Positions 26,829 through 34,769 of a stretch of 64,000 nt of DNA are shown in pieces. The stretch's first letter is position 1. Every line of letters starts with the position of its first letter. Position numbers and translations under genes: made by a program. The notes below the pieces were generated by a model. It did not search any database, was not told the DNA's origin, and saw only the letters and a list, made by a program, of their open reading frames with translations. Source of the stretch: Bacteroidota bacterium. Its GTDB lineage: Bacteria > Bacteroidota > Rhodothermia > Balneolales > HLUCCA01. The DNA is taken from NCBI GenBank assembly GCA_020832235.1, contig JAFIEZ010000003.1, forward strand, positions 528,264 to 592,263, given 5' to 3'.

Positions 26829-28013
26829 TTATATAAATTTAGATATCGTAGCCATGTCTTTATCACCTCGACCTGAACAATTAATTACCACAATTTCTCC
26901 GGAGCTGGTTGTGGGCATGAGAGTATCCAGAAACGCCATCGCGTGCGCAGTTTCTAACGCAGGAATAATGCCTTCCATCGATGAAGTCAATTTAACACCC
27001 CTTAGTGCTTCTTCGTCTGTCACAGGAACATACTGTACTCGTTTAATGTCGTGTAAGTGAGCATGCTCAGGACCAACACCGGGATAGTCAAGGCCAGCAC
27101 TGACCGAGTGTGCTAATGCTATCTGGCCTTGTGTTGTTTGAAGTAAATAACTCAGTGAACCGTGCAACACACCTGGCTTACCTTTAGCAAATGTTGCGGC
27201 CGTCTGACCTGACTCCACACCATACCCTGCAGCTTCCACACCTATGAGCCTAACCGTATCGTCATCGATGAATGGATAAAAAATACCCATCGCGTTTGAC
27301 CCACCTCCTACACATGCAATTACATAATCAGGGAGTTTTCCTTCTTTTTCCATGAGCTGTTTTCGGGTTTCATCACCAATTATTCTGTGAAAATCGCGAA
27401 CCATCATGGGGTAAGGATGAGGTCCAACAACAGAACCAATAATGTAAAACGTATCATCAACGTTAGTTACCCAATCACGTATAGCCTCGTTAGTAGCGTC
27501 TTTTAAGGTTTGTGAACCACTGGTAACGGGCCTGACCTCTGCACCTAACAAGCGCATTCTGTCTACATTCAACTTTTGTCGCTCGGTGTCCTCCGCACCC
27601 ATATAAACAACGCATTCCATGCCAAATTTGGCGCACACGGTAGCTGTAGCTACCCCATGCTGTCCTGCGCCGGTTTCTGCAATGATACGCTTTTTGCCCA
27701 TGCGCCTGGCCAGTAAAACCTGTCCAACGGTGTTGTTTATTTTATGAGCACCCGTGTGACAGAGGTCTTCTCGCTTAAGGTAAATCTTAGCTTTGCCGTA
27801 GTGATCGGTGAGGCGCTCTGCCAGGGTTAATGGTGTTGGTCTTCCAACATATTCACGAAGTAAATCAAGAAACTCTTCTTGAAAAGATGAGTCTTTCAAA
27901 ATGGCTTCATAGGCAAGCTCTAGTTCCTCAAGTGCCGGTATTAATATTTCAGGTACGAATTTACCACCAAACTTACCGAAATAACCGTTTTTAGTAGGGC
28001 TGCTGTACTGCAT
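26829..28013 (-). CDS. trpB: Tryptophan synthase beta chain
   Basis: This 394-residue protein has the TrpB1-type PLP lysine motif [29 protein letters not shown] and the phosphate loop [10 protein letters not shown]. It condenses indole and serine to tryptophan in an alpha2beta2 complex with TrpA. The gap to trpF is 10 bp. Confidence 0.96.
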   Translation of the reverse strand: MQYSSPTKNGYFGKFGGKFVPEILIPALEELELAYEAILKDSSFQEEFLDLLREYVGRPTPLTLAERLTDHYGKAKIYLKREDLCHTGAHKINNTVGQVLLARRMGKKRIIAETGAGQHGVATATVCAKFGMECVVYMGAEDTERQKLNVDRMRLLGAEVRPVTSGSQTLKDATNEAIRDWVTNVDDTFYIIGSVVGPHPYPMMVRDFHRIIGDETRKQLMEKEGKLPDYVIACVGGGSNAMGIFYPFIDDDTVRLIGVEAAGYGVESGQTAATFAKGKPGVLHGSLSYLLQTTQGQIALAHSVSAGLDYPGVGPEHAHLHDIKRVQYVPVTDEEALRGVKLTSSMEGIIPALETAHAMAFLDTLMPTTSSGEIVVINCSGRGDKDMATISKFI

Positions 28014-28023
28014 AGTTTTTTAA

Positions 28024-28683
28024 TTAATGCGCGTTATTAATGCGCTCTATTTCGTCAAAAAAAGCTTCCATTTTGGCAAAGTCTTTTACACCAGGTGATT
28101 CTTCCAATGAACTGGACACATCTACTGCGTAAGGCTGAACAGACTTAATAGCTTTTCCAACATTATTGTTATTCAATCCACCTGATAAGAAGATTTCATA
28201 ATCGTGCACAAGATCTCCGATTACATCCCAATTAAACGTTTCACCGGTACCTCCATAGTGCTCTTTTGAGTATGTATCGAACAAAAAATGATCGACATGA
28301 CGAATATAGGGTTCCATAAGATAACACAGATGATCCGAGGTCATGTCTGGGGTGATGCGAAACGCCTTTATTATCTTTACATGTTCAAGTTGCTCACAAT
28401 ACTCGGGGGATTCATCGCCGTGTAGTTGAACTACCGTAACTCCTGTTGAGGTGGCAACATCCCGCACAAACTCAATGGGCTGGTTTACAAATACACCTAC
28501 ACATTCTGGTCCCTCCACCCAATTAATTATCTCTTTGGCGTCTTCCGGACTTATGTAACGAGGTGAATTCGGATAAAATATGAACCCAAGATAATCGGCC
28601 AGTGCTCCGGAGGCATAACGAGCATGATCTAATCTCGTCAGGCCGCATATTTTTACTTTAGCTTTTTTTTCGTCTAAAAACAT
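28024..28683 (-). CDS. trpF: Phosphoribosylanthranilate isomerase
   Basis: At 219 residues it begins KVKICGLTRLDHA with the catalytic cysteine, continues LGFIFYPNSPRYI, VVQLHGDE and FLLSGGLN-like FLSGGLNNNNV, and ends with the DVSSSLEESPGVKD phosphate-binding segment. It converts phosphoribosylanthranilate to CdRP. It is a separate gene, not fused to trpC. Confidence 0.95.
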   Translation of the reverse strand: MFLDEKKAKVKICGLTRLDHARYASGALADYLGFIFYPNSPRYISPEDAKEIINWVEGPECVGVFVNQPIEFVRDVATSTGVTVVQLHGDESPEYCEQLEHVKIIKAFRITPDMTSDHLCYLMEPYIRHVDHFLFDTYSKEHYGGTGETFNWDVIGDLVHDYEIFLSGGLNNNNVGKAIKSVQPYAVDVSSSLEESPGVKDFAKMEAFFDEIERINNAH

Positions 28684-28691
28684 AATTGTAT

Positions 28692-29492
28692 CTAATTCTG
28701 AACGCGTAACGGTTCTAATATTGAATCAAGTTCCTTTCCTGGATCGGCGGCTTTCATAAAATACTCGCCAATAAGTGCAGCGTGAATCCCTTCTTTTTGA
28801 AGCAATTGCAGGTCTTCAGTGGAAGATAGTCCACTCTCAGAAACAAGACAGACCCCATCGGGCGCCTCTTGCAAGAGAGCAATACCTTTATGAACATCGA
28901 CCTCAAAAGTATTCAGATTTCGATTGTTCGTACCTAAAATACGAACCTGATTGAATGATACCTTGGCAAAGTCTTCTTTACTATAACATTCAACCAGACA
29001 TTCAAGCCCTGCTTCTGTAGCTGCATGATGCAGTTCATTTAGCTGAGATTCACTGGTTATGGTTGCAATAAGCAATACGGCGTCTGCCCCAAAAGCTTTG
29101 GCTTCCTCAACTTGATATGGATCGATGATGAAATCTTTCCTCAATACCGGTACCTCGGCCATTCTGGATACATCCCTCATATAATTTAAATGTCCCTGGA
29201 AAAATGGTTCATCTGTAAGTACTGAGATGGCGGAGGCGCCAGCTTTCATGTATTGTTCGGCATGCAATTCCGGCTGAAAATCAATTCGAATAACTCCTTT
29301 TGACGGAGATGCCTTTTTTATTTCTGCTATTACACGCACTCCGAATGCAGACGTATTCATTAGTGACTCATACAAACTTTTTCTTTGTCGTTCGTAGTCT
29401 TCAAAGCTTCTGAAATCGGTAAAAGAAATCTTTTTCTTGCGTTTTAAGATATCTTCATGTGTTTGCGTAGTAATTTTTTCGAGAATGTTCAC
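28692..29492 (-). CDS. trpC: Indole-3-glycerol phosphate synthase
   Basis: The protein has the TrpC core VIAEIKKASPSKGVI, VLTDEPFFQG, VLRKDFIIDPYQ, LGTNNRNLNTF and LVSESGL. It closes the indole ring of CdRP. The start is taken as GTG at 29492, because GTGA overlaps the trpD stop by 4 bp and the protein then begins NILEKI like other TrpC proteins. An ATG at 29525 would give 11 more residues and a 37-bp overlap with trpD. Confidence 0.93.
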   Translation of the reverse strand: MNILEKITTQTHEDILKRKKKISFTDFRSFEDYERQRKSLYESLMNTSAFGVRVIAEIKKASPSKGVIRIDFQPELHAEQYMKAGASAISVLTDEPFFQGHLNYMRDVSRMAEVPVLRKDFIIDPYQVEEAKAFGADAVLLIATITSESQLNELHHAATEAGLECLVECYSKEDFAKVSFNQVRILGTNNRNLNTFEVDVHKGIALLQEAPDGVCLVSESGLSSTEDLQLLQKEGIHAALIGEYFMKAADPGKELDSILEPLRVQN

Positions 29493-30529
29493 AGTTGCTC
29501 CTGACTGTTTAGGGTCGTAGTGCACAATGCGAAATCATTTAGCGCCTTTAAAGCTGCCCCTGAGCGAATACTTGCTTCGGCCATTTCACGGGCAACGGAT
29601 AGCGACTCCGCTTTTCCGCTGGTGTAAATACCAAAAGCAGCGTTTATTTCTACAATATCATGCTGTGCCTTTGTAGAATTACCTGAGAGTATGGCCTTTA
29701 TAATCTTTGCGTTCTGAACGGCGTCACCACCAAGGAAGGCGTCCTCATGGTACATGGTATAGCCCAGATCGGCAGGATCAAATCGAGTTCCGTCCGAAGA
29801 CACACTATGCTTTAGCTCATAAATTTCGGTCAAGGTTGTAAGAGATACTTCATCGAGCCCATCATTAGCGTGCAACGTCATGGCATAGACCGTATCAAGA
29901 TTGGCCAATATCCGTATCATGTCATGAGCTACATCTCGACTATATGTGCCAATTACCTGACGTTTAACCCCGGCCGGGTTCAATAGCGGTCCGAGTATAT
30001 TAAAAAAGGAGCGCATTCCAAGTGATTTACGCGCAGGCATTACGTATTTCATTGCGGGATGGAATAATGGTGCAAACATAAACACCATACCCGTCCGCTC
30101 AAAACAAATCTTCGCATTTGCCGGACTCAGAGCCGGCTGCGCACCCAACTCTAACAAGACATCATAACTCCCGCTCAAACTTGAAATGCTTCTGTTACCG
30201 TGTTTTAATACCGGCACACCTGAGCCGGCAACAACGAACATAGCAGCAGTTGAAATATTAAACGTACCAGAGTGGTCGCCTCCAGTTCCACATAAATCGA
30301 CAGCACCCTCTGTAATTACATCCAGTTTAACCGCATTTTCCCGCATCACTTGAACGAACGCTGTGAGCTCATCAATGGTCTCGCCCTTGGATCGCATTCC
30401 GAATAAAAAGGCCGCAATTTGCGCATCGGGTACGGTACCGGTAAGTATAGATGCCATGGCGTGCTTCGCCTCATCAGCAGACAGATTTTCCCTGTCGCTT
30501 ATTTTTTGCAATAAGTCTGTGAACATCAT
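29489..30529 (-). CDS. trpD: Anthranilate phosphoribosyltransferase
   Basis: The 346-residue protein has the TrpD signatures DLCGTGGDHSGTFNIST, LKHGNRSISS and the closing DEVSLT motif. It joins anthranilate to PRPP. The start overlaps the trpG stop by 4 bp (ATGA), typical of translational coupling. It is not fused to trpG as in enterobacteria. Confidence 0.95.
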   Translation of the reverse strand: MMFTDLLQKISDRENLSADEAKHAMASILTGTVPDAQIAAFLFGMRSKGETIDELTAFVQVMRENAVKLDVITEGAVDLCGTGGDHSGTFNISTAAMFVVAGSGVPVLKHGNRSISSLSGSYDVLLELGAQPALSPANAKICFERTGMVFMFAPLFHPAMKYVMPARKSLGMRSFFNILGPLLNPAGVKRQVIGTYSRDVAHDMIRILANLDTVYAMTLHANDGLDEVSLTTLTEIYELKHSVSSDGTRFDPADLGYTMYHEDAFLGGDAVQNAKIIKAILSGNSTKAQHDIVEINAAFGIYTSGKAESLSVAREMAEASIRSGAALKALNDFALCTTTLNSQEQL

Positions 30530-31089
30530 GATTTTACCCAGTTTGCGATGAGTTTTGGTCCCTCTACGGTAAGAATGCTTTCAGGATGAAACTGAATTCC
30601 TTCAATTGGATACTCACGATGTCGTACGCCCATTATTACACCATCAGGTGTTTTGGAAGTCACATCAAGTACGTCAGGGAGGGTTTCAGGTTTAAGCACA
30701 AGTGAATGGTAACGCGTTGCCGTGAAATCTTGTTCAACATCTTGGAAAATGGATTTGCCATCATGATTAATAACGGATGTTTTACCGTGCATTAGCGATG
30801 GAGCATGAATTACATCCCCTCCAAAAACCATCCCAATAGCCTGATGACCAAGGCAAACTCCCAAAATGGGTATACGCGAACCGAATCTACTTATTAATTC
30901 CGGTGTGATACCAGCATCTTCCGGACGACCAGGGCCCGGTGATATCAATATTTTATGAGGTTTCATTTTTTCAACCTCATCCAAGGTAATTTTGTCGTTT
31001 CGGATTACGGTATAAACACTGGTGTGAGCTGCCACTAAATGGACCAGGTTATAAGTGAACGAATCGTAATTATCGATAATCAGTATCAT
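30526..31089 (-). CDS. trpG: Anthranilate synthase component II (glutamine amidotransferase)
   Basis: This 187-residue class I amidotransferase has IIDNYDSFTYNLVH, the nucleophile cysteine in GVCLGHQAIG and the His-Glu pair in IQFHPES. It supplies ammonia to TrpE. PabA-type use for folate cannot be excluded, but the operon context favours tryptophan. It lies 9 bp downstream of trpS. Confidence 0.93.
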   Translation of the reverse strand: MILIIDNYDSFTYNLVHLVAAHTSVYTVIRNDKITLDEVEKMKPHKILISPGPGRPEDAGITPELISRFGSRIPILGVCLGHQAIGMVFGGDVIHAPSLMHGKTSVINHDGKSIFQDVEQDFTATRYHSLVLKPETLPDVLDVTSKTPDGVIMGVRHREYPIEGIQFHPESILTVEGPKLIANWVKS

Positions 31090-31098
31090 GAGTCCTCT

Positions 31099-32139
31099 TT
31101 AAAAGTGTCGAACAAGACCAGTTGCCTTGCGAATGGGGTTCATAACTTGCTCAGCTCTATCCCGGGCTTTTTCTCCGCCCAAAGCAAGTATTCTGTGCAC
31201 TTCATCTTCATTATTGGCAAGAACCTTTCTACGGTCACGTGCTGGTGAAAACCGCTCATCAATCATTTCAAGCAGCGCTTTCTTTGCATGCCCATACCCA
31301 AATCCACCTTCTCGATATTTTGTTGCGATATAGCTACGGTCCGAGGCAGATGCAAAGAGCTTAATCAAGGCAAATACGTTGCATTTTTCAGGATCTTTCG
31401 GAGACTCTAATGGAGTAGAATCTGTTTCTATAGCCATTACTCTTTTCTTGAGCTCCTTGCCCTCATCAAATATTCCAATCGTATTCTGATACGATTTACT
31501 CATTTTACGACCGTCAATACCAGGTACAGTGGCAACAGCCTCGAGTATACGTGCCTCAGGCAATCTGAGTAAATTTTGATTGTAGGCGATGTTGAGCTTG
31601 ACTGCCAGATCTCGAGTGATTTCAATATGCTGTTTCTGATCTGCTCCAACTGGTACAATGTCAGCATGATAAATTAATATATCGGCGGCTTGTAATATCG
31701 GATAAGTAAACAGGCCTACGTTCGCAGATAATCCATGAGAAATTTTATCTTTGTAGGAGACAGCTTTTTCCATAAGCCCCATAGGACAAAGGCTTCCAAG
31801 TATCCATGACAGCTCAGTGACTTGTGGAACATCACTTTGTGCAAAGAAAGTACACGTATTATAGTCGAGCCCGAGTGCGAGGTAATCGAGAGCAATATCC
31901 AGTGTATGCCTGTGCATGAGCACACCGTCATGCCGAGATGTCATTGCGTGATAGTTTGCAATAAAAAAGTACGCATCTCCCTGGTCCTGCAAGTCTATGT
32001 GTTGCTGCATTGCTCCAAAATAGTTGCCTATATGCAGACGACCAGAAGGCGTTATTCCAGACAATATTGTTTTATGTATGTTACCTTCACTTTGAGACAC
32101 CGTCGTATCTGCTTTATTAACTGCTTCTTGTTTTTCCAT
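31099..32139 (-). CDS. trpS: Tryptophanyl-tRNA synthetase inside the trp operon
   Basis: The 346-residue class I synthetase has the HIGH-type motif GRLHIGNYFG and KMSKS in GRKMSKSYQN, with VGADQKQHIE typical of TrpRS. It charges tRNA-Trp. An N-terminal tail of about 23 residues precedes the core. It lies 24 bp after trpE and 9 bp before trpG, so it should be under the trp leader attenuator. That makes the enzyme that charges the sensor tRNA part of the regulated set. Confidence 0.95.
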   Translation of the reverse strand: MEKQEAVNKADTTVSQSEGNIHKTILSGITPSGRLHIGNYFGAMQQHIDLQDQGDAYFFIANYHAMTSRHDGVLMHRHTLDIALDYLALGLDYNTCTFFAQSDVPQVTELSWILGSLCPMGLMEKAVSYKDKISHGLSANVGLFTYPILQAADILIYHADIVPVGADQKQHIEITRDLAVKLNIAYNQNLLRLPEARILEAVATVPGIDGRKMSKSYQNTIGIFDEGKELKKRVMAIETDSTPLESPKDPEKCNVFALIKLFASASDRSYIATKYREGGFGYGHAKKALLEMIDERFSPARDRRKVLANNEDEVHRILALGGEKARDRAEQVMNPIRKATGLVRHF

Positions 32140-32163
32140 ATAGGTGTGAATACAAATAATTTG

Positions 32164-33633
32164 TTAAGCGTTCATATTCAAGGCAACGGATAACGCTTCT
32201 ACGAGAGCTTTGGCTTTGTTTACTGTTTCCATGTACTCATTTTCTGCAACTGAATCGGCTACAATGCCTGCCCCGGCTTGAATATATACCGTGTCAGGTG
32301 TAGCAACCATTGTCCGAATTGCAATACAAGTATCCATATTTCCGGAAAAGTCAAAATAGCCGACGGCTCCAGCATAAGGTCCTCTTTTGGAAACTTCTAA
32401 TTCATCAATTATCTCCATAGCACGAACTTTCGGTGCACCGCTAACTGTTCCTGCAGGGAAGCAATGAATGAGAGCATCAACAGCTGTTTTCCCCTCATCC
32501 AACTCCCCCTCAACATCCGATACAATATGCATTACGTGGGAGTACCGCTCTATTGCATGAGATCTAGACAACTTAACTGTACCTGATTTACAAATACGTG
32601 ACAGATCGTTTCTGCCCAGATCAACCAGCATAATATGCTCGGCTAGCTCTTTAGGGTCATTTATCAAATCTTTTTCATAGGCAATGTCTTCCTCGGTTGT
32701 TGCACCACGCGGACGGGTTCCAGCAATCGGTAGTACCTCTGCTTTATTGTCTTGTACCCGTACCAGTACCTCAGGAGAAGATCCAACCAATGCAAAATCA
32801 TTGAAATCCAGAAAAAAGAGATATGGGGAAGGATTTACCATTCGAAGAGCACGGTACAGCATAAAATTATCCCCCTCATACCCTTTGGCGAACCGTTGTG
32901 AAAGTACCACCTGAAAGATATCACCTTCGTAAATGTAGCTTTTTGCCTTCTCCACCATATTAGAAAACTGCTCCTGTGGAGTATTACTGACCAAAGGTGC
33001 ATCACTGAGGGAGAAATCTCCCATAAGAGGTTCGCGATGCAGAACAGATTGCATCTTCTCAAGTGATTTAAAAGCCTCATCATACTGTTCTCTTAAGTCT
33101 TTATTCTTGTCAATGAAGACTGTTTTAATGAGTATGATCTGGTGCTTAACATGATCGAATGCATAAATTTCATCATAAAACGCCCAGGTAGATTCAGGCA
33201 ATTGCAAGTTATCAGCCGGTACATTTGGCAAGTGCTCTGTGTAGCGTATTGTATCATACGATGAATAGCCTACGGCGCCACCGGTTAAGCTCGGAAGTCC
33301 GGGAATCTTAGGTTCAGAGTGCTTTATTATCAATGACCGAAGTACGTCATAAAAGGGTACTCCTTCGTAACGTTGTATTGAGTGATCAGCATGTTTACGT
33401 AACTGTGTCACCCCGTTTTCGATTGTCAGTACCTGAAACGGATTAGATCCGAGAAAGGAGTATCTCGCCAGGTTTTCACCACCTTCAACAGATTCAAATA
33501 AAAATGGGTTTCTGGCACCCTGACGAAGCTTGAGAAATAATGAAACCGGCGTTAGAACATCCGCCATGGCTCTGGTGTATACCGGCACAGCGGAATGATG
33601 TTTAGAAAATTGCAAAAATTGCTGAAATGTCAT
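32164..33633 (-). CDS. trpE: Anthranilate synthase component I
   Basis: At 489 residues it has the feedback-site segment PFLFESVEGG (LLES-like), VVLSQRF, PSPYLFFLDF, SSPEVLVRV, IAGTRPRG and the chorismate-site CFPAGTVSGAPKVRAME. It converts chorismate to anthranilate with TrpG. The ATG at 33633 lies about 30 bp downstream of the attenuator terminator. The feedback motif suggests inhibition by tryptophan in addition to attenuation. Confidence 0.96.
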   Translation of the reverse strand: MTFQQFLQFSKHHSAVPVYTRAMADVLTPVSLFLKLRQGARNPFLFESVEGGENLARYSFLGSNPFQVLTIENGVTQLRKHADHSIQRYEGVPFYDVLRSLIIKHSEPKIPGLPSLTGGAVGYSSYDTIRYTEHLPNVPADNLQLPESTWAFYDEIYAFDHVKHQIILIKTVFIDKNKDLREQYDEAFKSLEKMQSVLHREPLMGDFSLSDAPLVSNTPQEQFSNMVEKAKSYIYEGDIFQVVLSQRFAKGYEGDNFMLYRALRMVNPSPYLFFLDFNDFALVGSSPEVLVRVQDNKAEVLPIAGTRPRGATTEEDIAYEKDLINDPKELAEHIMLVDLGRNDLSRICKSGTVKLSRSHAIERYSHVMHIVSDVEGELDEGKTAVDALIHCFPAGTVSGAPKVRAMEIIDELEVSKRGPYAGAVGYFDFSGNMDTCIAIRTMVATPDTVYIQAGAGIVADSVAENEYMETVNKAKALVEALSVALNMNA

Positions 33634-33655
33634 GATTACCCTTGTTCTTTAAAAC

Positions 33656-33687
33656 AAAAAACCCACAACAGAGTACTGATGCGGGTT
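33656..33687 (-). terminator. trp attenuator terminator (3:4 hairpin)
   Basis: On the minus strand AACCCGCA (33687-33680) pairs with TGTGGGTT (33667-33660) across a 12-nt loop, with one G-U pair, and is followed by a T-rich run. It stands between the leader peptide and trpE. Confidence 0.85.
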
Positions 33688-33743
33688 CGTCAAAAAAGTC
33701 TTTGTTAAATAAACACAGCTTATGCGAACCGCTTTGCGAGCGG
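33681..33743 (-). promoter_or_regulatory. trp attenuator: protector and antiterminator segments
   Basis: Segment 1 CCGCT (33743-33739) pairs with segment 2 AGCGG (33733-33729). Segment 2, read as GCGGTTCG (33732-33725), can instead pair with segment 3 CGAACCCGC (33689-33681) through 8 bp with one bulged C. Segment 3 also forms the terminator arm, so the two are mutually exclusive. A ribosome stalled on the Trp codons would cover segment 1 and free segment 2 for antitermination. A ribosome at the leader stop would cover segment 2 and allow termination. Confidence 0.82.
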
Positions 33744-33782
33744 CCACCACCAGTTTACAGTATTTGCTGTGATTAGTAACAT
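33720..33782 (-). CDS. trpL: trp operon leader peptide with three consecutive Trp codons
   Basis: A 20-codon ORF (ATG 33782, TAA 33722-33720) reads MLLITANTVNWWW then PLAKRFA. The three Trp codons at 33752-33744 lie immediately upstream of attenuator segment 1, and the stop codon lies just after segment 2, the geometry of ribosome-mediated attenuation. Its product has no function beyond being translated as a sensor of charged tRNA-Trp. The promoter -7 element ends only 5 bp before the ATG, so there is almost no 5' untranslated region and no Shine-Dalgarno. Confidence 0.88.
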   Translation of the reverse strand: MLLITANTVNWWWPLAKRFA

Positions 33783-33787
33783 GGCGC

Positions 33788-33818
33788 CAAAATTATATGC
33801 TTGAGACGGCAATGTCAA
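33788..33818 (-). promoter_or_regulatory. trp operon promoter
   Basis: On the minus strand TTGACA (33818-33813) is followed by TAATTTTG (33795-33788), with exactly 20 bp between the TTG and the TAnnTTTG box, the Bacteroidota arrangement. The same stretch holds TATAAT 15 bp after TTGACA. The expected RNA start is near 33784, next to the leader ATG. Confidence 0.72.
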
Positions 33819-33833
33819 TGTAAATTATTCGTT

Positions 33834-33873
33834 AGCTGTAAAAAAATATGTGCAGACGAGCTGTCAGCTGTCC
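33834..33873. repeat. AGCTGT repeats in the divergent trp/lipoprotein regulatory region
   Basis: AGCTGTC occurs twice in tandem (33859-33865 and 33866-33872) and AGCTGT a third time at 33834-33839. The tandem pair also makes the palindrome AGCTG-T-CAGCT (33859-33869). It lies between the two divergent promoters, so it could be an operator. No regulator is known for it. Confidence 0.35.
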
Positions 33874-33879
33874 AATGTG

Positions 33880-33908
33880 TTGACATTCGCCGACATCAAG
33901 GGTATACT
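33880..33908 (+). promoter_or_regulatory. Promoter of the PorV-type operon
   Basis: TTGACA (33880-33885), 17 bp, TATACT (33903-33908) followed by TTG. This is close to an ideal primary-sigma promoter and lies about 30 bp upstream of the lipoprotein start at 33939. Confidence 0.65.
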
Positions 33909-33938
33909 TTGAAGTCTTAAACATCCAATTATTTTGTA

Positions 33939-34769
33939 TTGAAAGCTTATTTCTATCTCATTTTTACTGCCTGTGTTGTAATTGTTTCTTGCAGCGATAT
34001 TCCTTCCAGAGAAGAAGCAGGTGAATTTATTCAAATTACTGATTTCTCGATTTCACCTGATGCGTTCGCCTTTAATATAGATGATGGTGTAGGTGATACC
34101 AGTGTTATCGCGAATCTAAACATTCGATTTAATGTCCTTTCAGACACAGGTGAATCACCAGCCAAGCTAGGCTACATTATCCGAGATGCAACAACAGACC
34201 TCACTTTATTTGAAGGTGAGCATGCAGTGGACTTTTCAACCAATACTGCCCAGATTGAAATACCACTTACACTCAGAACCTTCGACAGCAGAGAGCTTGG
34301 GTTAACATCTTTTTTTATCTCTGATGGTCGTTTACTTTCAAATGTAGCTACTGGAAGTATTCGCGTGAGGGGGTTTTCAGTGGGTTTGCCAGAGGTAGTT
34401 TCTGTAGAAAATCCTGACACTGTAAGAATTCCGGCAGCCAACCAACCAAACGTGGGTTTTAGTTTGAAAGCCCGTGTGATACATCCCGTAGATCAAGCAC
34501 TAATAAATCGCGTATTGGTAGACATACGAGATCAGGGGAATAATCTACTTGCCGGCTCACCCTTTCAAATGTTTGACGATGGAAATTTAGCAACCTTACC
34601 TACCGGCAGCACATCAGGTGACGAAGTAGCCGGCGACAGCCTCTACACGCGTCTCTTTCAGATAAGTTCAGCAAATAATCCCGATGTTTACACCATGTTT
34701 TACCACGCTATAGATAATTTTGGTGCAAGCTCAGACACCGTACAGTCTACCATGAGGTTCATCCGATAA
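33939..34769 (+). CDS. Lipoprotein of unknown function, TTG start
   Basis: The 276-residue protein begins with a lipoprotein signal ending IVSC. The frame has no ATG upstream of the signal, so TTG at 33939 is the likely start. The body is beta-rich. The segment DDGNLATLPTGSTSGDEVAGDSLYT is trimmed here to its core, SGDEVAGDSLY, a pattern seen in surface Ig-like modules of this group. It is first in a four-gene run and its stop is directly followed by the next ATG. Function is unknown; a surface-assembly or adhesion role is only inferred from neighbours. Confidence 0.75.
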   Translation: MKAYFYLIFTACVVIVSCSDIPSREEAGEFIQITDFSISPDAFAFNIDDGVGDTSVIANLNIRFNVLSDTGESPAKLGYIIRDATTDLTLFEGEHAVDFSTNTAQIEIPLTLRTFDSRELGLTSFFISDGRLLSNVATGSIRVRGFSVGLPEVVSVENPDTVRIPAANQPNVGFSLKARVIHPVDQALINRVLVDIRDQGNNLLAGSPFQMFDDGNLATLPTGSTSGDEVAGDSLYTRLFQISSANNPDVYTMFYHAIDNFGASSDTVQSTMRFIR

